A stretch of 64,000 nt of DNA from JAAZCI01 sp046462535 (GCA_046462535.1 JBKGVF010000022.1:1-64000), one strand, 5' to 3'; shown: positions 7,743 through 16,574, counted from the first letter of the stretch. Program-made: numbers and translations. The notes: a model not told the origin generated them from the sequence alone.

Positions 7743-8339
7743 TTAGCCGACAATCTTGATTCGCTCCTCTGTGGGGCGATAGCTCTTCTGCCCAGCAGGG
7801 GATAGGATGGCGCCAAAGGGCATCTGAGCTTTTAGTTGCCATGTGGTGGGCAGATCCCAAGTGGTGCTCACCTTCTCACTAATCAACTCATTGTAGTGTT
7901 GGAGTGATGCGCCGATACCAGCTTCGGCAAGAGCGGTCCAGAGGGCAAAGGCGGTGATGCCGTGGGCCTGCTCTGACCACTTTGGAAAGTTATCGGCATA
8001 GAGTGGAAAATCACGCTGCAACTGGGCGACAACGCTCTGATCCTCAAAGAGTAGAAGAGTCCCTGCTCCTGCGGCAAATTGCTCAATTTTATTTAATGTC
8101 TCAGGATAACTCTCTTCAGGAACGACTGCTTTAAGAGCATCGGCTACGATTTGCCAGAGGCGTTGATGCTCCTTACCAAAGAGGAGGAGAAGGCGGGAGC
8201 TTTGGGAGTTAAAAGCCGATGGAGTGTTAGCACTTACTTGAGTGATTAACTCCGCAATGACCCCTTTTGAGAGGGGGAGATCACTCCCTAGATGGTAGAT
8301 AGAGCGGCGATTTTTCATTAATTTTAGGGTCTTACTCAC
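7743..8339 (-). CDS. Nitroreductase-family flavoprotein
   Basis: Predicted FMN-dependent oxidoreductase of 198 residues. The N-terminal KNRRSIYHLGSDLPLS and the following ANTPSAFNSQSSRLLLL match the start of the nitroreductase fold (RRS for FMN phosphate, SAFNSQ for the flavin ring). GIGASLQHYNELI and LKAQMPFGAI are typical of the Frm2/Hbn1-like subgroup, formerly called fatty-acid repression proteins. These enzymes reduce nitro compounds or quinones with NAD(P)H. It is divergent from a LysR regulator across a nested inverted repeat, so that regulator probably controls it. The terminal codon environment and length look complete. Confidence 0.82.
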   Translation of the reverse strand: MSKTLKLMKNRRSIYHLGSDLPLSKGVIAELITQVSANTPSAFNSQSSRLLLLFGKEHQRLWQIVADALKAVVPEESYPETLNKIEQFAAGAGTLLLFEDQSVVAQLQRDFPLYADNFPKWSEQAHGITAFALWTALAEAGIGASLQHYNELISEKVSTTWDLPTTWQLKAQMPFGAILSPAGQKSYRPTEERIKIVG

Positions 8340-8366
8340 TATTTATCTCCTATGATTATCAATGGG

Positions 8367-8487
8367 GCGCTGATCTTCTTAAGTATTAAATTGAGTATTG
8401 AGTGGCTCAACGGCTTGCCGCTCGTTGAGCCATTCCCCTAATGGGATACCAATCACTTAAGGGAATTGATACTCAATTAATCAGCGC
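8367..8487. repeat. Nested inverted repeat between nitroreductase and LysR genes
   Basis: Four inverted pairs are packed into 121 bp: GCGCTGAT (8367) with ATCAGCGC (8480), CTTAAGT (8378) with ACTTAAG (8455), AATTGAGTAT (8389) with ATACTCAATT (8469), and TGGCTCAACG (8403) with CGTTGAGCCA (8423). Three of the four are strictly nested; CTTAAGT is out of order. It may be a small non-autonomous element or a complex operator. No second copy was seen in the window. Confidence 0.6.
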
Positions 8488-8576
8488 TAATGGTGTTATG
8501 GTAGTGGGAAGTGGTGATCGCTACTATAGCGCGTAAGAAATTCTTTAATGCCTGCTAGGCACAAATGGGAGGGGAG

Positions 8577-9470
8577 ATGACCCGATCTAGAGGTATCGAT
8601 TTAGATGATATTCAACTCTTTTGCAATGCAGCAGAGCATCGCAACTTTACCGAGAGTGCCATTGCGATAGGCGTTACACCATCAGCAGTGAGTAAAGGGA
8701 TTTTGCGCCTTGAGCGGCGGTTAGGGGTGCGCCTCTTTCATCGCTCGACCCGATCGATGCGCCTAACGGAGGAGGGGAAGAGCTACTACCGTGTCTGTAA
8801 AGAGGCGGTGGAGAGTATTGAGGCAATCGAGGCGGAGTTGATGAATTATTCTGAGCCACGCGGCGTCTTAAAGATCAGTATGCCCAATAGTTATGGGGCA
8901 GCATTACTTCCCCACCTATCCCCCTTTATTGAGGAGCAGAGTAGTCAGCTTAGTCTTGAGTTCTCCTTTAATAATGCGTATATCAATTTTAATCGGGATG
9001 ATTATGATCTAGCAATTCGGATTGGTCCGTTAAATGATGATCGGCTTGTTGCTAAGTATCTTCATAGTACAACGCCAATAGTGGTCGCATCCCCGAGCTA
9101 TCTGGAGAGGTGGGGGAAGCCGGAGACACTCGAGGAGCTGCAGCACCACCGCTTAATTGGTATTAAGTTTCCCAATACACCGACCCCTCTTCCTTGGCTC
9201 TTTGGGGAGGCGCAAGAGGAGTATCACTTTCGCCCCTATCTGATCCATAGCCACTCATTAGGGGCGGTAGAGAGTGTGATTGAGGGAGCAGGAATTCTGC
9301 AGATGCTCGATTATGCGGTGGCGACCCCTCTCAAAGAGGGGCGGCTTGTGGAGCTTTTTCCCCATCTTCGCCCTCCAAAGTTGTCGATTCATGCAGTCTA
9401 TCCAAGCAGCCACTATATTCCTGCAAAGACACGTCTCTTTCTCGACTATCTCTTTACCCTCTTTAAGTAA
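8577..9470 (+). CDS. LysR-family transcriptional regulator
   Basis: DNA-binding regulator of 297 residues. Residues 1-65 form the winged helix-turn-helix with the LysR signature (NFTESAIAIGVTPSAVSK, then RLERRLGVRLFHRSTR). The remainder is the periplasmic-binding-protein-like effector domain, with the usual LKISMPNSYG opening and RPYLIHSHSLGAVESV near its hinge. I placed the start at ATG 8577, preceded by GGGAGGGG, rather than ATG 8565, which would include the Shine-Dalgarno in the coding sequence. It is divergent from the nitroreductase gene, its most likely target. The inducer is unknown. Confidence 0.88.
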   Translation: MTRSRGIDLDDIQLFCNAAEHRNFTESAIAIGVTPSAVSKGILRLERRLGVRLFHRSTRSMRLTEEGKSYYRVCKEAVESIEAIEAELMNYSEPRGVLKISMPNSYGAALLPHLSPFIEEQSSQLSLEFSFNNAYINFNRDDYDLAIRIGPLNDDRLVAKYLHSTTPIVVASPSYLERWGKPETLEELQHHRLIGIKFPNTPTPLPWLFGEAQEEYHFRPYLIHSHSLGAVESVIEGAGILQMLDYAVATPLKEGRLVELFPHLRPPKLSIHAVYPSSHYIPAKTRLFLDYLFTLFK

Positions 9471-9476
9471 AAAGGC

Positions 9477-9525
9477 TTGACCCCCAATTTAAAGAGATCT
9501 ACACTTGTCGACGACTACAGCTGTA
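9477..9525 (+). promoter_or_regulatory. copY promoter with paired CopY operators
   Basis: A -35 box TTGACC (9477-9482) and -10 box TACACT (9500-9505) are separated by 17 bases. A perfect cop box TACAGCTGTA lies at 9516-9525, and a second with one mismatch, TACACTTGTC, at 9500-9509 overlaps the -10. TACAnnTGTA is the established operator of CopY repressors and normally occurs in pairs, so this promoter should be shut by CopY and opened by copper. Confidence 0.85.
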
Positions 9526-9600
9526 AACAGTATGTAGGTGCTTTTATTAAGGGTGCTTTAGAGCAGATTGAGATGAATGGAGAGCAGAAGGAGTATAGAG

Positions 9601-10080
9601 GTGGTGAAACGGGATATTATTCCCCCAATCAGTGAGTCGGAGTGGGAGGTGATGCGGGTGATCTGGTCCCATAAGGAGATCACCAGCGGAGAGGTAATTG
9701 CCGCTCTTGCCCATGAGATGGAGTGGAGTGCGAGTACCATTAAGACGCTGCTTGCTCGCCTAGTGAGTAAGGGATTACTGCAGACTCGCCGTGAAGGGAA
9801 TCGTTTTCACTACTCCCCTTTAGTGAGTGAGCGCGCAGCGTGGCGTGCCGCCAGCTCGCAGTTGATCGAATCGATCTGTGCACAGAAGATGGGGCAAAAA
9901 ATTGCCCTGCTCATTGAGCAGGTCCCCCTCTCCTTTGCTGATCTTGAATTATTGCAAGAGAGTATCGATAAGAAGCGAGCGAGTGCGCTCCCTGTTGTTC
10001 CTTGTGACTGTATTCCTGATCAATGTCTTTGTGAGTCCTGTCAAGAGGTCGCCCCTCGTACCTTAACTGCGATGCCTTAA
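9601..10080 (+). CDS. copY: CopY-type copper-responsive repressor (BlaI/MecI/CopY family)
   Basis: Winged-helix repressor of 159 residues. ISESEWEVMRVIW and SASTIKTLLARLVSKGLL form the DNA-binding domain. The C-terminus carries CDCIPDQCLC, exactly the CxC-x4-CxC metal hook of CopY, in which Cu(I) displaces Zn(II) and releases DNA; one more cysteine follows. I chose GTG 9601, seven bases after AAGGAG; an ATG at 9577 would add eight residues but has a poor ribosome site. It heads copY-copZ-copA, and its own promoter bears two cop boxes. CopY repressors are best known from Firmicutes; proteobacteria mostly use CueR, so this regulator is unusual here. Confidence 0.88.
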   Translation: MVKRDIIPPISESEWEVMRVIWSHKEITSGEVIAALAHEMEWSASTIKTLLARLVSKGLLQTRREGNRFHYSPLVSERAAWRAASSQLIESICAQKMGQKIALLIEQVPLSFADLELLQESIDKKRASALPVVPCDCIPDQCLCESCQEVAPRTLTAMP

Positions 10081-10162
10081 TGGATCTGAGGGGACGCTAG
10101 AGTGATCCGACGAGGGGATCCGATTAATTAATGATGTTATAACCTAATAGATGGAGTGACGA

Positions 10163-10378
10163 ATGAATCCAATTATTTTATCAGTAGAAGAGATTAGCTG
10201 TGGCAATTGTACGAAAGCGATTGAGGAGCATCTTGCGACCATTACCCCTGCCGTTGGTGAGGTGGTAACCGATCTGGAGAAGCGGGAGGTGCGGATTAAT
10301 AATCCGACAATTACTCTTGAGGCGGCGATTGAGGCCCTCGATGAGATCGGTTTTACCGCGACTGCGCGTAAGGTGTAA
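10163..10378 (+). CDS. copZ: CopZ-like copper chaperone (HMA domain)
   Basis: A single heavy-metal-associated domain of 71 residues. The metal loop is ISCGNC (12-17), with the two cysteines in the CxxC arrangement that binds Cu(I). The fold pattern beta-alpha-beta-beta-alpha-beta is complete, ending at FTATARKV. It should carry copper to the ATPase CopA in the cytoplasm and possibly to CopY. ATG follows GGAG. It lies 82 bases after copY and just upstream of copA, so the three are presumably co-transcribed from the cop-box promoter. Confidence 0.85.
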   Translation: MNPIILSVEEISCGNCTKAIEEHLATITPAVGEVVTDLEKREVRINNPTITLEAAIEALDEIGFTATARKV

Positions 10379-10408
10379 TCCAAATCAATGAGTAGAGGAG
10401 AGAGAGTG

Positions 10409-12691
10409 ATGCAGGAGCAGCAAAAAGCGATTCGTCTTGCCATTACTGGTATGACCTGTAGTAACTGCTCGGCACGAATTGAGCGGGTTATTGGGCGAAT
10501 GGAGGGGGTGGCGTCGATCCATGTTAATTACGCTAATGAGCGAGCACAGCTCCATTATGATCCGAAAAAGGTGACCCTCAAGGAGATCTTATCTCGTATT
10601 GAGCGGACGGGGTTTGGTGCCATTATTGATGATAAAGAGCATGCAGAGGAGTTGGCATTACAACAGAAGCGAGCGCATCAGCGTTTAATCTTCACCCTCA
10701 TTATCAGTGGGATTTTAAGCCTACCCATGTTGCTTGCAATGGTTGGGCAGATGTTGGGGATGACGGGTGAATGGATCACATTTTTCCATACGCCATGGGT
10801 GCAGCTACTTTTAGCAACACCTGTTCAGTTTTGGGCTGGCTGGCGCTTCTATCAGGGGGCATACAGCTCGCTACGGGCAGGAGCACCCAATATGGATCTC
10901 TTGGTAGCCTTAGGAACCAGTGCTGCATATCTTTTTAGCCTCTACAACGGCTTTTTAGGGGGGGATCCTACCCACCTCTACTTTGAGAGCAGTGCTGTCA
11001 TTATCACCTTAATATTATTAGGTAACTATTTTGAGGAGCGGGCAAAAAATCAGACGGGTGCAGCTATTCGGGCATTGATGGCTCTTGAGGCTAAGAGCGC
11101 TCTTAAAATTGTTGGGCCAAGCCAAGTGGAGGAGCTGCCACTCGATCAGATCGCTATTGGGGATGAGCTCTTAATTCATCCAGGCAGTACGATTCCTGTT
11201 GATGGGGTGGTCCTGAAGGGGGCATCCAATATTGATGAGAGTATGTTAACAGGAGAGCCAATTCCGGTATCGAAAAAGGAGGGGGATCATCTCTATAGTG
11301 GCACAGTGAACCAAAGTGGTGTGCTGATTATGGAGGCGGAGCGAAGTGACCAAAATAGTACTTTAGCCCAAATAATTCGCTTGGTGAATGAGGCGCAGGG
11401 AAGTCGGGCACCGATTCAGCAGTTAGCTGATCGTATTTCGGCAATCTTTGTGCCAACTGTTCTCTTTATTGCCGTGGTGACACTTCTATTGGCGGGGCTC
11501 ATTACAGATGATTGGAATCGTGCTCTGATGCAGAGCGTTTCCGTTTTGGTGATCGCTTGCCCCTGTGCGTTAGGATTGGCAACGCCAACGGCCATTATGG
11601 TGGGAACAGGGCTTGGCGCTCGCCATGGTTTATTAGTAAAAAATGGTGCGGCGCTCGAGGCGACCGCTAAGGTGGATACCATCATCTTTGATAAGACAGG
11701 CACACTAACTGAAGGGGCGCCTGTTGTAACTGACTTTATTCCACTTGCAGGCATTAAGCAGCATGATCCAGAGCAGCGCTCCGGCTACCATGAGAATCAG
11801 CAGCAGCTTCTGGCAACTCTGGTGGCGCTTGAGCGGCAGTCGGAGCATCCATTAGCTAAAGCGATTCTTCAATATGGGGCGAAGCGATTGCCGGAGGATC
11901 AGCTCCCCCTTGAGGTCGATGACTTTAAGGCCGTAGTAGGCTCGGGGATTGAGGGAGTTATTGCTGGGCGTCACTACTTTGTAGGCTCGCCACGGGCATT
12001 GTCGGAGCGTGGTTATACTCTTCTGCCACTTCTGAGTACGATTGAACCGTTAGAATCTGAAGGGAAAACAGTGATGCTCCTAGCAGATGAGACGATGCTC
12101 TTAGCTATTGTTGCCGTTGCCGATGAGGTTAAGGAGGATTCCGCCGCTGCAGTCGCACAATTGGGTGCATTGGGTTATCAACTCTATATGTTAACCGGCG
12201 ATAATCGGCGAACAGCTGTTGCCATTGGTGAAAAGGTTGGGTTAGATCAATCAGCTATTGTGGCTGAGGTGCTTCCTGATGAGAAAGCGCGCTTTGTCGC
12301 CTCCCTACAGAGTGAGGGGTCGGTGGTGGCAATGGTAGGGGATGGAATGAATGATGCTCCAGCATTAGCGCAAGCAGATCTTGGCATTGCCCTTGGAACA
12401 GGTACCGATATTGCGATGGAGAGTGGTGATATCACCCTAATGAATGGCAGCCTCTTATCTTTGCCACAGGTGATCACGCTCTCTCAGCTAACGGTATCGA
12501 AGATTAAGCAGAATCTCTTTTGGGCCTTTATCTATAACATTATTGGAATTCCCATTGCTGCGTTTGGATTTCTCAATCCGATGGTGGCAGGGGGAGCGAT
12601 GGCGTTTAGCTCAGTCAGTGTGGTTCTCAATTCGTTAAGTCTTGGGCGAAAGGGGCCTCTCCTTGCTCAAAAGGAGGAGAGAGCCTCATAG
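10409..12691 (+). CDS. copA: Cu(I)-translocating P1B-type ATPase CopA
   Basis: Inner-membrane copper exporter of 760 residues. One N-terminal HMA domain has GMTCSNC (C17, C20). The membrane metal site CPC is at 384-386 in ACPCALG, the phosphorylation motif DKTGT at 428-432, SEHPLA marks the P1B nucleotide site, and GDGMNDAP is at about 644-651. CPC together with the late membrane-helix residues fits Cu(I) rather than Zn/Cd. The start at ATG 10409 follows AGGAG by eight bases; ATG 10388 is possible but poorly placed. It belongs to the copY-copZ-copA operon and should remove excess cytoplasmic copper. Confidence 0.93.
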   Translation: MQEQQKAIRLAITGMTCSNCSARIERVIGRMEGVASIHVNYANERAQLHYDPKKVTLKEILSRIERTGFGAIIDDKEHAEELALQQKRAHQRLIFTLIISGILSLPMLLAMVGQMLGMTGEWITFFHTPWVQLLLATPVQFWAGWRFYQGAYSSLRAGAPNMDLLVALGTSAAYLFSLYNGFLGGDPTHLYFESSAVIITLILLGNYFEERAKNQTGAAIRALMALEAKSALKIVGPSQVEELPLDQIAIGDELLIHPGSTIPVDGVVLKGASNIDESMLTGEPIPVSKKEGDHLYSGTVNQSGVLIMEAERSDQNSTLAQIIRLVNEAQGSRAPIQQLADRISAIFVPTVLFIAVVTLLLAGLITDDWNRALMQSVSVLVIACPCALGLATPTAIMVGTGLGARHGLLVKNGAALEATAKVDTIIFDKTGTLTEGAPVVTDFIPLAGIKQHDPEQRSGYHENQQQLLATLVALERQSEHPLAKAILQYGAKRLPEDQLPLEVDDFKAVVGSGIEGVIAGRHYFVGSPRALSERGYTLLPLLSTIEPLESEGKTVMLLADETMLLAIVAVADEVKEDSAAAVAQLGALGYQLYMLTGDNRRTAVAIGEKVGLDQSAIVAEVLPDEKARFVASLQSEGSVVAMVGDGMNDAPALAQADLGIALGTGTDIAMESGDITLMNGSLLSLPQVITLSQLTVSKIKQNLFWAFIYNIIGIPIAAFGFLNPMVAGGAMAFSSVSVVLNSLSLGRKGPLLAQKEERAS

Positions 12692-12990
12692 AGCTGCGGC
12701 AGTATGGGATCATATAGCTCAAGAGCGCTGCTATAGAGCAGAGTGAGCAGTAGAGGGGAAAGGAGGGTTGTCACCTGTTTTGGGAGGGGAGTTAATTGCC
12801 CCCTTAGCCTCTCTTTAAGCCTTTTATAAGGGGGAGGAAGCGGTTTAAGGGTAAGCAGCAGGCGATAGCGGTGGAAAAGTGGTGCTGGAAATTGCTGCCA
12901 AAAGGGGTGAAGCTGCGCCACAGTCACCCTGTGATAGGGGAGGCGGTAGAAGAGTCGGGTTAGCTCTGTGAGGGAGTATGGTCTTGACAT
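12667..12990 (-). CDS. Doubtful small protein convergent with copA
   Basis: An open frame of 107 residues whose 3' end overlaps copA by 25 bases. The sequence is Leu-, Pro- and Arg-rich, with one moderately hydrophobic stretch (LLSPLLLTLLYSSALEL), and resembles no family I know. There is no clear Shine-Dalgarno before ATG 12990. It is the only frame filling the 398 bases between copA and the metal transporter operon. It may be a real orphan or chance coding. Confidence 0.35.
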   Translation of the reverse strand: MSRPYSLTELTRLFYRLPYHRVTVAQLHPFWQQFPAPLFHRYRLLLTLKPLPPPYKRLKERLRGQLTPLPKQVTTLLSPLLLTLLYSSALELYDPILPQLYEALSSF

Positions 12991-13089
12991 GGTTAATCTT
13001 ATTTAGTCGTTAATAGGTAATGAATATTAGAGGGGGTGGCATTCCATCCCTATGGGCACCTTTAATGTGCCCTTATAAAAGGAGAAGTC

Positions 13090-14016
13090 ATGAGTAATTG
13101 TAAGGGTTGTATCATAAGTCAAAACGGCTGGTTAAAGCAGATAGCGGTACTATTGTTGCTCCTTGGTTGGATGGTGCCCACCTTGAGTAAAGAATCCCCC
13201 CTTAAGGTGGTGGCCTCTTTCTCTATTTTAGCCGATATTGCCCAAAATATTGCAGGTGAGCATGCAGAGGTTAGCTCACTGGTGGGGCGGGAGGTGGATC
13301 TCCATGAGTATCAGCCAAGTGGGCGGGATCGTCTACTGGTTGAGGAGGCAGATCTGCTCTTATGGCATGGCTTAGGGTTAGAGAGCCATTTTGAATCGCT
13401 TTTAACTAAGGAGCGTAAGCGTCACCGTCACTATGTGAGTGAGGGAATAACCCCTTTAGGTGATGAGGATCATCGTGGAGTTACTCATCCTAATCCTCAC
13501 GCCTGGATGAGCCCTAAAGCTGCCCTCCATTACGTGGCTAATATTGAGGCCCTCTTAAGTACCTATGATCCTGATAATCAGCGTAGTTACGAGGCAAATA
13601 GTCGCCACTATGCTGAGCAGATTCGCGCGCTCGATCGTCAGCTGCAAGAGGCATTTGCCACCATCCCTGAAGCCCGACGTTGGATTGTGACCAATGAGGA
13701 TTCTATGCGCTATTTTGCCCATGATTATGGGTTTCAGCGGGCAACATTATGGGGAGCATTGGCGTTAGAAGAGGGAACACCACAGCAGATGCAACAATTG
13801 ATCGAAACAGTTCGACGCTACCAAATAGAGGTGCTCTTTAGTGAGAATACCCTCTCGGATCGCCTGATTAAACAGGTGGCTAGAGAGAGTGGGGCGCGTT
13901 ATGGTGGGGTGATCTACACGGATGCATTAACCGCTCCCGATGGTGCTGTTCCTACCTACTTAGAGCTACTTGAAGAGACTGCAACGACAATTTTAGAGGC
14001 ATATCGGAATGAGTGA
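13090..14016 (+). CDS. sitA: Mn/Fe ABC transporter substrate-binding protein (SitA/YfeA type)
   Basis: Periplasmic cluster A-I metal-binding protein of 308 residues. A signal sequence covers about 1-33 (hydrophobic AVLLLLLGWMVPTLS). The four expected metal ligands can be placed: His in VDLHEYQPS, His in NPHAWMSP, Glu in TNEDSMRYF, and Asp in YTDALTAPDG. Glu at the third position is characteristic of Mn/Fe binders, while zinc-binding ZnuA has His there, and the long His-rich ZnuA loop is absent. AGGAG precedes the ATG. It is first of four overlapping genes in the order binding protein, ATPase, permease, permease, which matches sitABCD/yfeABCD. Confidence 0.88.
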   Translation: MSNCKGCIISQNGWLKQIAVLLLLLGWMVPTLSKESPLKVVASFSILADIAQNIAGEHAEVSSLVGREVDLHEYQPSGRDRLLVEEADLLLWHGLGLESHFESLLTKERKRHRHYVSEGITPLGDEDHRGVTHPNPHAWMSPKAALHYVANIEALLSTYDPDNQRSYEANSRHYAEQIRALDRQLQEAFATIPEARRWIVTNEDSMRYFAHDYGFQRATLWGALALEEGTPQQMQQLIETVRRYQIEVLFSENTLSDRLIKQVARESGARYGGVIYTDALTAPDGAVPTYLELLEETATTILEAYRNE

Positions 14017-14827
14017 TGGGCAGATGCATACCATTAAGATTGAGGGGCTAACGGTGCGTTACGCCACCCCAAAAGGGGAGGTAACGGCACTACAAGCGAT
14101 CGACCTGCAGCTCAATTCGGGGCAGATTTATGGCTTGGTTGGCCCTAATGGGAGTGGAAAATCCACCCTCTTTAAGAGCATTATGGGGCTTATCGCCCCT
14201 ACTACCGGAGAGGTAACGATTAATGATGCCCCAATTAAAGCTGCTCTTAAAGAGGGGGTGTTAGCCTATGTGCCCCAAACAGAGGCGATCGACTGGGATT
14301 TCCCCATCTCTGTTTATGAAGTTGTTATGATGGGACGTTACCATCATCTCGGCTGGTTACGGCGTCCACGAGCAATTGATCATCAGGTGGTGGAGGCGGC
14401 GTTAGCACGAGTGAATCTGACCAACTATCGACAGCGACAAATTGGAGCACTCTCTGGTGGGCAGCGTAAGCGGGTCTTTGTAGCACGAGCATTAGCTCAG
14501 CAGAGCCCTATTTTACTGCTTGATGAGCCCTTTACAGGTGTTGATCAACGCAGTGAGCATGAGATTATCACTCTGTTAAGGGGGTTGAAGAAGGAGGGGT
14601 ATCTTATTCTCCTCTCAACCCATAATTTGGGGAGCATCCCCCTCTTTTGTGATGAAGTGATTCTACTTAATCAACAGCTTTATGCACAGGGGGCTGTGGA
14701 TAACTGCTTTACCCGCGCTAACTTAGAGGCACTCTTTGGATGTGATTTGCGGGCATTACTCTTAACCCACCCTGAGCATCAATGTGGTGAGGAGCTCTTT
14801 AGGGAGCTTAAGGGGGAGCAGGGATGA
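14009..14827 (+). CDS. sitB: Mn/Fe ABC transporter ATP-binding protein
   Basis: Cytoplasmic ABC ATPase of 272 residues. Walker A GPNGSGKST, Q-loop YVPQTEAIDWDFP, signature LSGGQRKR, Walker B LLLDEPFTGVD and the H-loop STHNLG are all intact. The text IDWDFPISVYEVVMMGRY is characteristic of the SitB/MntB group. It overlaps the sitA stop by eight bases and the next gene by four (ATGA), indicating translational coupling. It drives metal import through the two following permeases. Confidence 0.92.
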   Translation: MSDGQMHTIKIEGLTVRYATPKGEVTALQAIDLQLNSGQIYGLVGPNGSGKSTLFKSIMGLIAPTTGEVTINDAPIKAALKEGVLAYVPQTEAIDWDFPISVYEVVMMGRYHHLGWLRRPRAIDHQVVEAALARVNLTNYRQRQIGALSGGQRKRVFVARALAQQSPILLLDEPFTGVDQRSEHEIITLLRGLKKEGYLILLSTHNLGSIPLFCDEVILLNQQLYAQGAVDNCFTRANLEALFGCDLRALLLTHPEHQCGEELFRELKGEQG

Positions 14828-15636
14828 TTGAAATGCTCCTAAGCCCCTTTCAGTATGAGTATATGCGCTCTCTCTTTCTGGTAAGTGTTGCCATTGGGAT
14901 CGTGGCGGGGGGATTCTCTCTCTTCTTAAATCTTCGTAATTGGGCCTTAGCCGGGGATGCGTTAGCCCATTCGGTGATTCCAGGTGTTGCATTGGCGCTT
15001 ATTTTAGGGGTGCCCTACCTCTTTGGCGCTCTCTTTTCTGTACTCTTAGCGGGGGGAAGCTTTCTACTGCTTAGCCACTTAACCACCTTGCGGCAAGAGG
15101 CATTGATTGGTTTGATCTTTACCCTCTTTATGGCGTTAGGGCTCCTCCTCATTAATCTCTACCCCACCTCTTTGACGGTAGAGCGTCTCATCTTTGGCAA
15201 TATTTTAGGGGTCACCCCAGCCGAGCGCTGGCAGATTCTCCGTTATAGTGGGGGATTGTTGCTGATTCTACTACTATTTTGGCGTACTTTTCAGGCGGTG
15301 CTCTTTGATGAGATTCAGAGTCATACGATAGGGATCGCCCCACTTTTCTGGCAAGGACTCTTCTTTACGCTTCTATCGGTGCTATTAGTGATGGCGCTTC
15401 AGAGTGTTGGAGCGCTGCTCATTGTGGCGTTAGTGATTATTCCTGGAGCGGCTGCACTATTAGTGGGGGGAAGCTTTGTGAGGATGTTGCTCTTTGCCCT
15501 TGCTTTTGGGGGGGTAACTGCCTTTTTAGGGGTTTATGGAAGTTTCTTTTTAGGAACAGCATCCGGTAGTACTACGGTATTACTTCAATTTCTACTCTTT
15601 CTATCCCTCTTTTTTGTGCGAAAGGGGGGGAGCTGA
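14824..15636 (+). CDS. sitC: Mn/Fe ABC transporter permease, first subunit
   Basis: Integral membrane protein of 270 residues of the ABC-3 family, with about eight or nine hydrophobic segments. The motif WALAGDALAHSVIPGVAL near 40-58 is the family hallmark. It overlaps sitB by ATGA and ends in TGATG shared with sitD. Two distinct permease genes in tandem, as here, are typical of SitABCD/YfeABCD Mn/Fe importers rather than ZnuABC. Confidence 0.9.
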   Translation: MIEMLLSPFQYEYMRSLFLVSVAIGIVAGGFSLFLNLRNWALAGDALAHSVIPGVALALILGVPYLFGALFSVLLAGGSFLLLSHLTTLRQEALIGLIFTLFMALGLLLINLYPTSLTVERLIFGNILGVTPAERWQILRYSGGLLLILLLFWRTFQAVLFDEIQSHTIGIAPLFWQGLFFTLLSVLLVMALQSVGALLIVALVIIPGAAALLVGGSFVRMLLFALAFGGVTAFLGVYGSFFLGTASGSTTVLLQFLLFLSLFFVRKGGS

Positions 15637-16508
15637 TGATGGTACTTATCACAACTCTGTTAACACCGCTGCGTTATGGTTTTGTACAAGAGGCGCTACT
15701 TGCGGGGATTGCGGTTGCTATTATGGGGGCACTGCTCTCCCCTTATCTGCTCTATCGTGGCTGGTCCTTGATGGGGGATGCTGTCGCTCATGCACTTTTG
15801 CCAGGCCTCCTCTTAGCCCTCTTTTTAGGGGTTCCTCTGCTTGTCGGTGGTGTAGTTGCCGGATTGCTATGTGCGTTTGGAGTACTCTATTTTGGAGCAC
15901 GTACTACGTTGAAAAGTGGCGCTTTAATGGGGATTCTCTTTTCAGGACTCGTGGCATTAGGGCTCTTTCTATACCAATTTTTAGGGATTAAACTTCCCAT
16001 TCAGAGTCTTCTGCTAGGCAATATTTTTGCAGTAGAGGGGCGTAATCTTATCCTCTTATGGGGGGTGTCGATTGGGGTGATAAGCCTACTGGTTGGGGGT
16101 GGGCGAATGTTTAAGATGGTGACCTTTGATCCCATCTATACCCATACGGTCGCTCCAAATGGAAAGGGGATGACGGGATTGTTACTGCTGCTTTTAACTG
16201 TTGTGATTGTGGTGGCTGTTGATATTATCGGGATCTTAATGGTGAGTGCATTTCTCATTACACCCGGCTTAACAGGGCGCCTTTTAAGTAATCGATTCTG
16301 GATGATTCAGTTACTAGGCGGGGGAGCGACCATAATTGCGCTTTTTGGTGGGGTCATCATTAGTTTCTATTACAATATAGAGAGTGCACCCCCTACTATT
16401 TTGCTTCAGGCTCTTCTCTTTTTATTAGCTCTGCTTAAGCATCAATTTTGGAGTGGGGGCTATAGCAGCGGTGGATCGGATAAAAAATGTAAATCATCAC
16501 CCCCTTGA
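15636..16508 (+). CDS. sitD: Mn/Fe ABC transporter permease, second subunit
   Basis: ABC-3 family membrane protein of 290 residues. It has the same hallmark as its partner (WSLMGDAVAHALLPGLLL) and an N-terminal FVQEALLAGIAVAIMGALL that is usual for SitD. ATG overlaps the sitC stop codon in TGATG; a second in-frame ATG follows immediately. The C-terminal tail after the last helix is Ser/Gly-rich and short. It completes the transporter, and no regulator of the operon (MntR or Fur) is adjacent. Confidence 0.9.
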   Translation: MMVLITTLLTPLRYGFVQEALLAGIAVAIMGALLSPYLLYRGWSLMGDAVAHALLPGLLLALFLGVPLLVGGVVAGLLCAFGVLYFGARTTLKSGALMGILFSGLVALGLFLYQFLGIKLPIQSLLLGNIFAVEGRNLILLWGVSIGVISLLVGGGRMFKMVTFDPIYTHTVAPNGKGMTGLLLLLLTVVIVVAVDIIGILMVSAFLITPGLTGRLLSNRFWMIQLLGGGATIIALFGGVIISFYYNIESAPPTILLQALLFLLALLKHQFWSGGYSSGGSDKKCKSSPP

Positions 16509-16574
16509 GTTCCTCTTTCTGGCTGATATAAAATTAGAGGTAAGTAAATCCCTTTATAAAGATAAGGAGAAGAG

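Noticed and set aside
11416..11754. 112-residue minus-strand open frame inside copA
   Set aside because: Antisense shadow of a clear P-type ATPase core; composition is Val/Ser/Ala-rich with no family features. The same applies to 12247-12477 and to 34601-35005 in cadA.
12984..12989. TTGACA as the sitABCD promoter -35
   Set aside because: Perfect -35 hexamer but no good -10 at normal spacing; no Fur or MntR box was recognised nearby.
15614..15991. 125-residue Cys-rich open frame overlapping sitD
   Set aside because: Out-of-frame shadow of the sitC/sitD junction; the Cys/Gly/Trp content comes from reading a membrane-protein gene in another frame.
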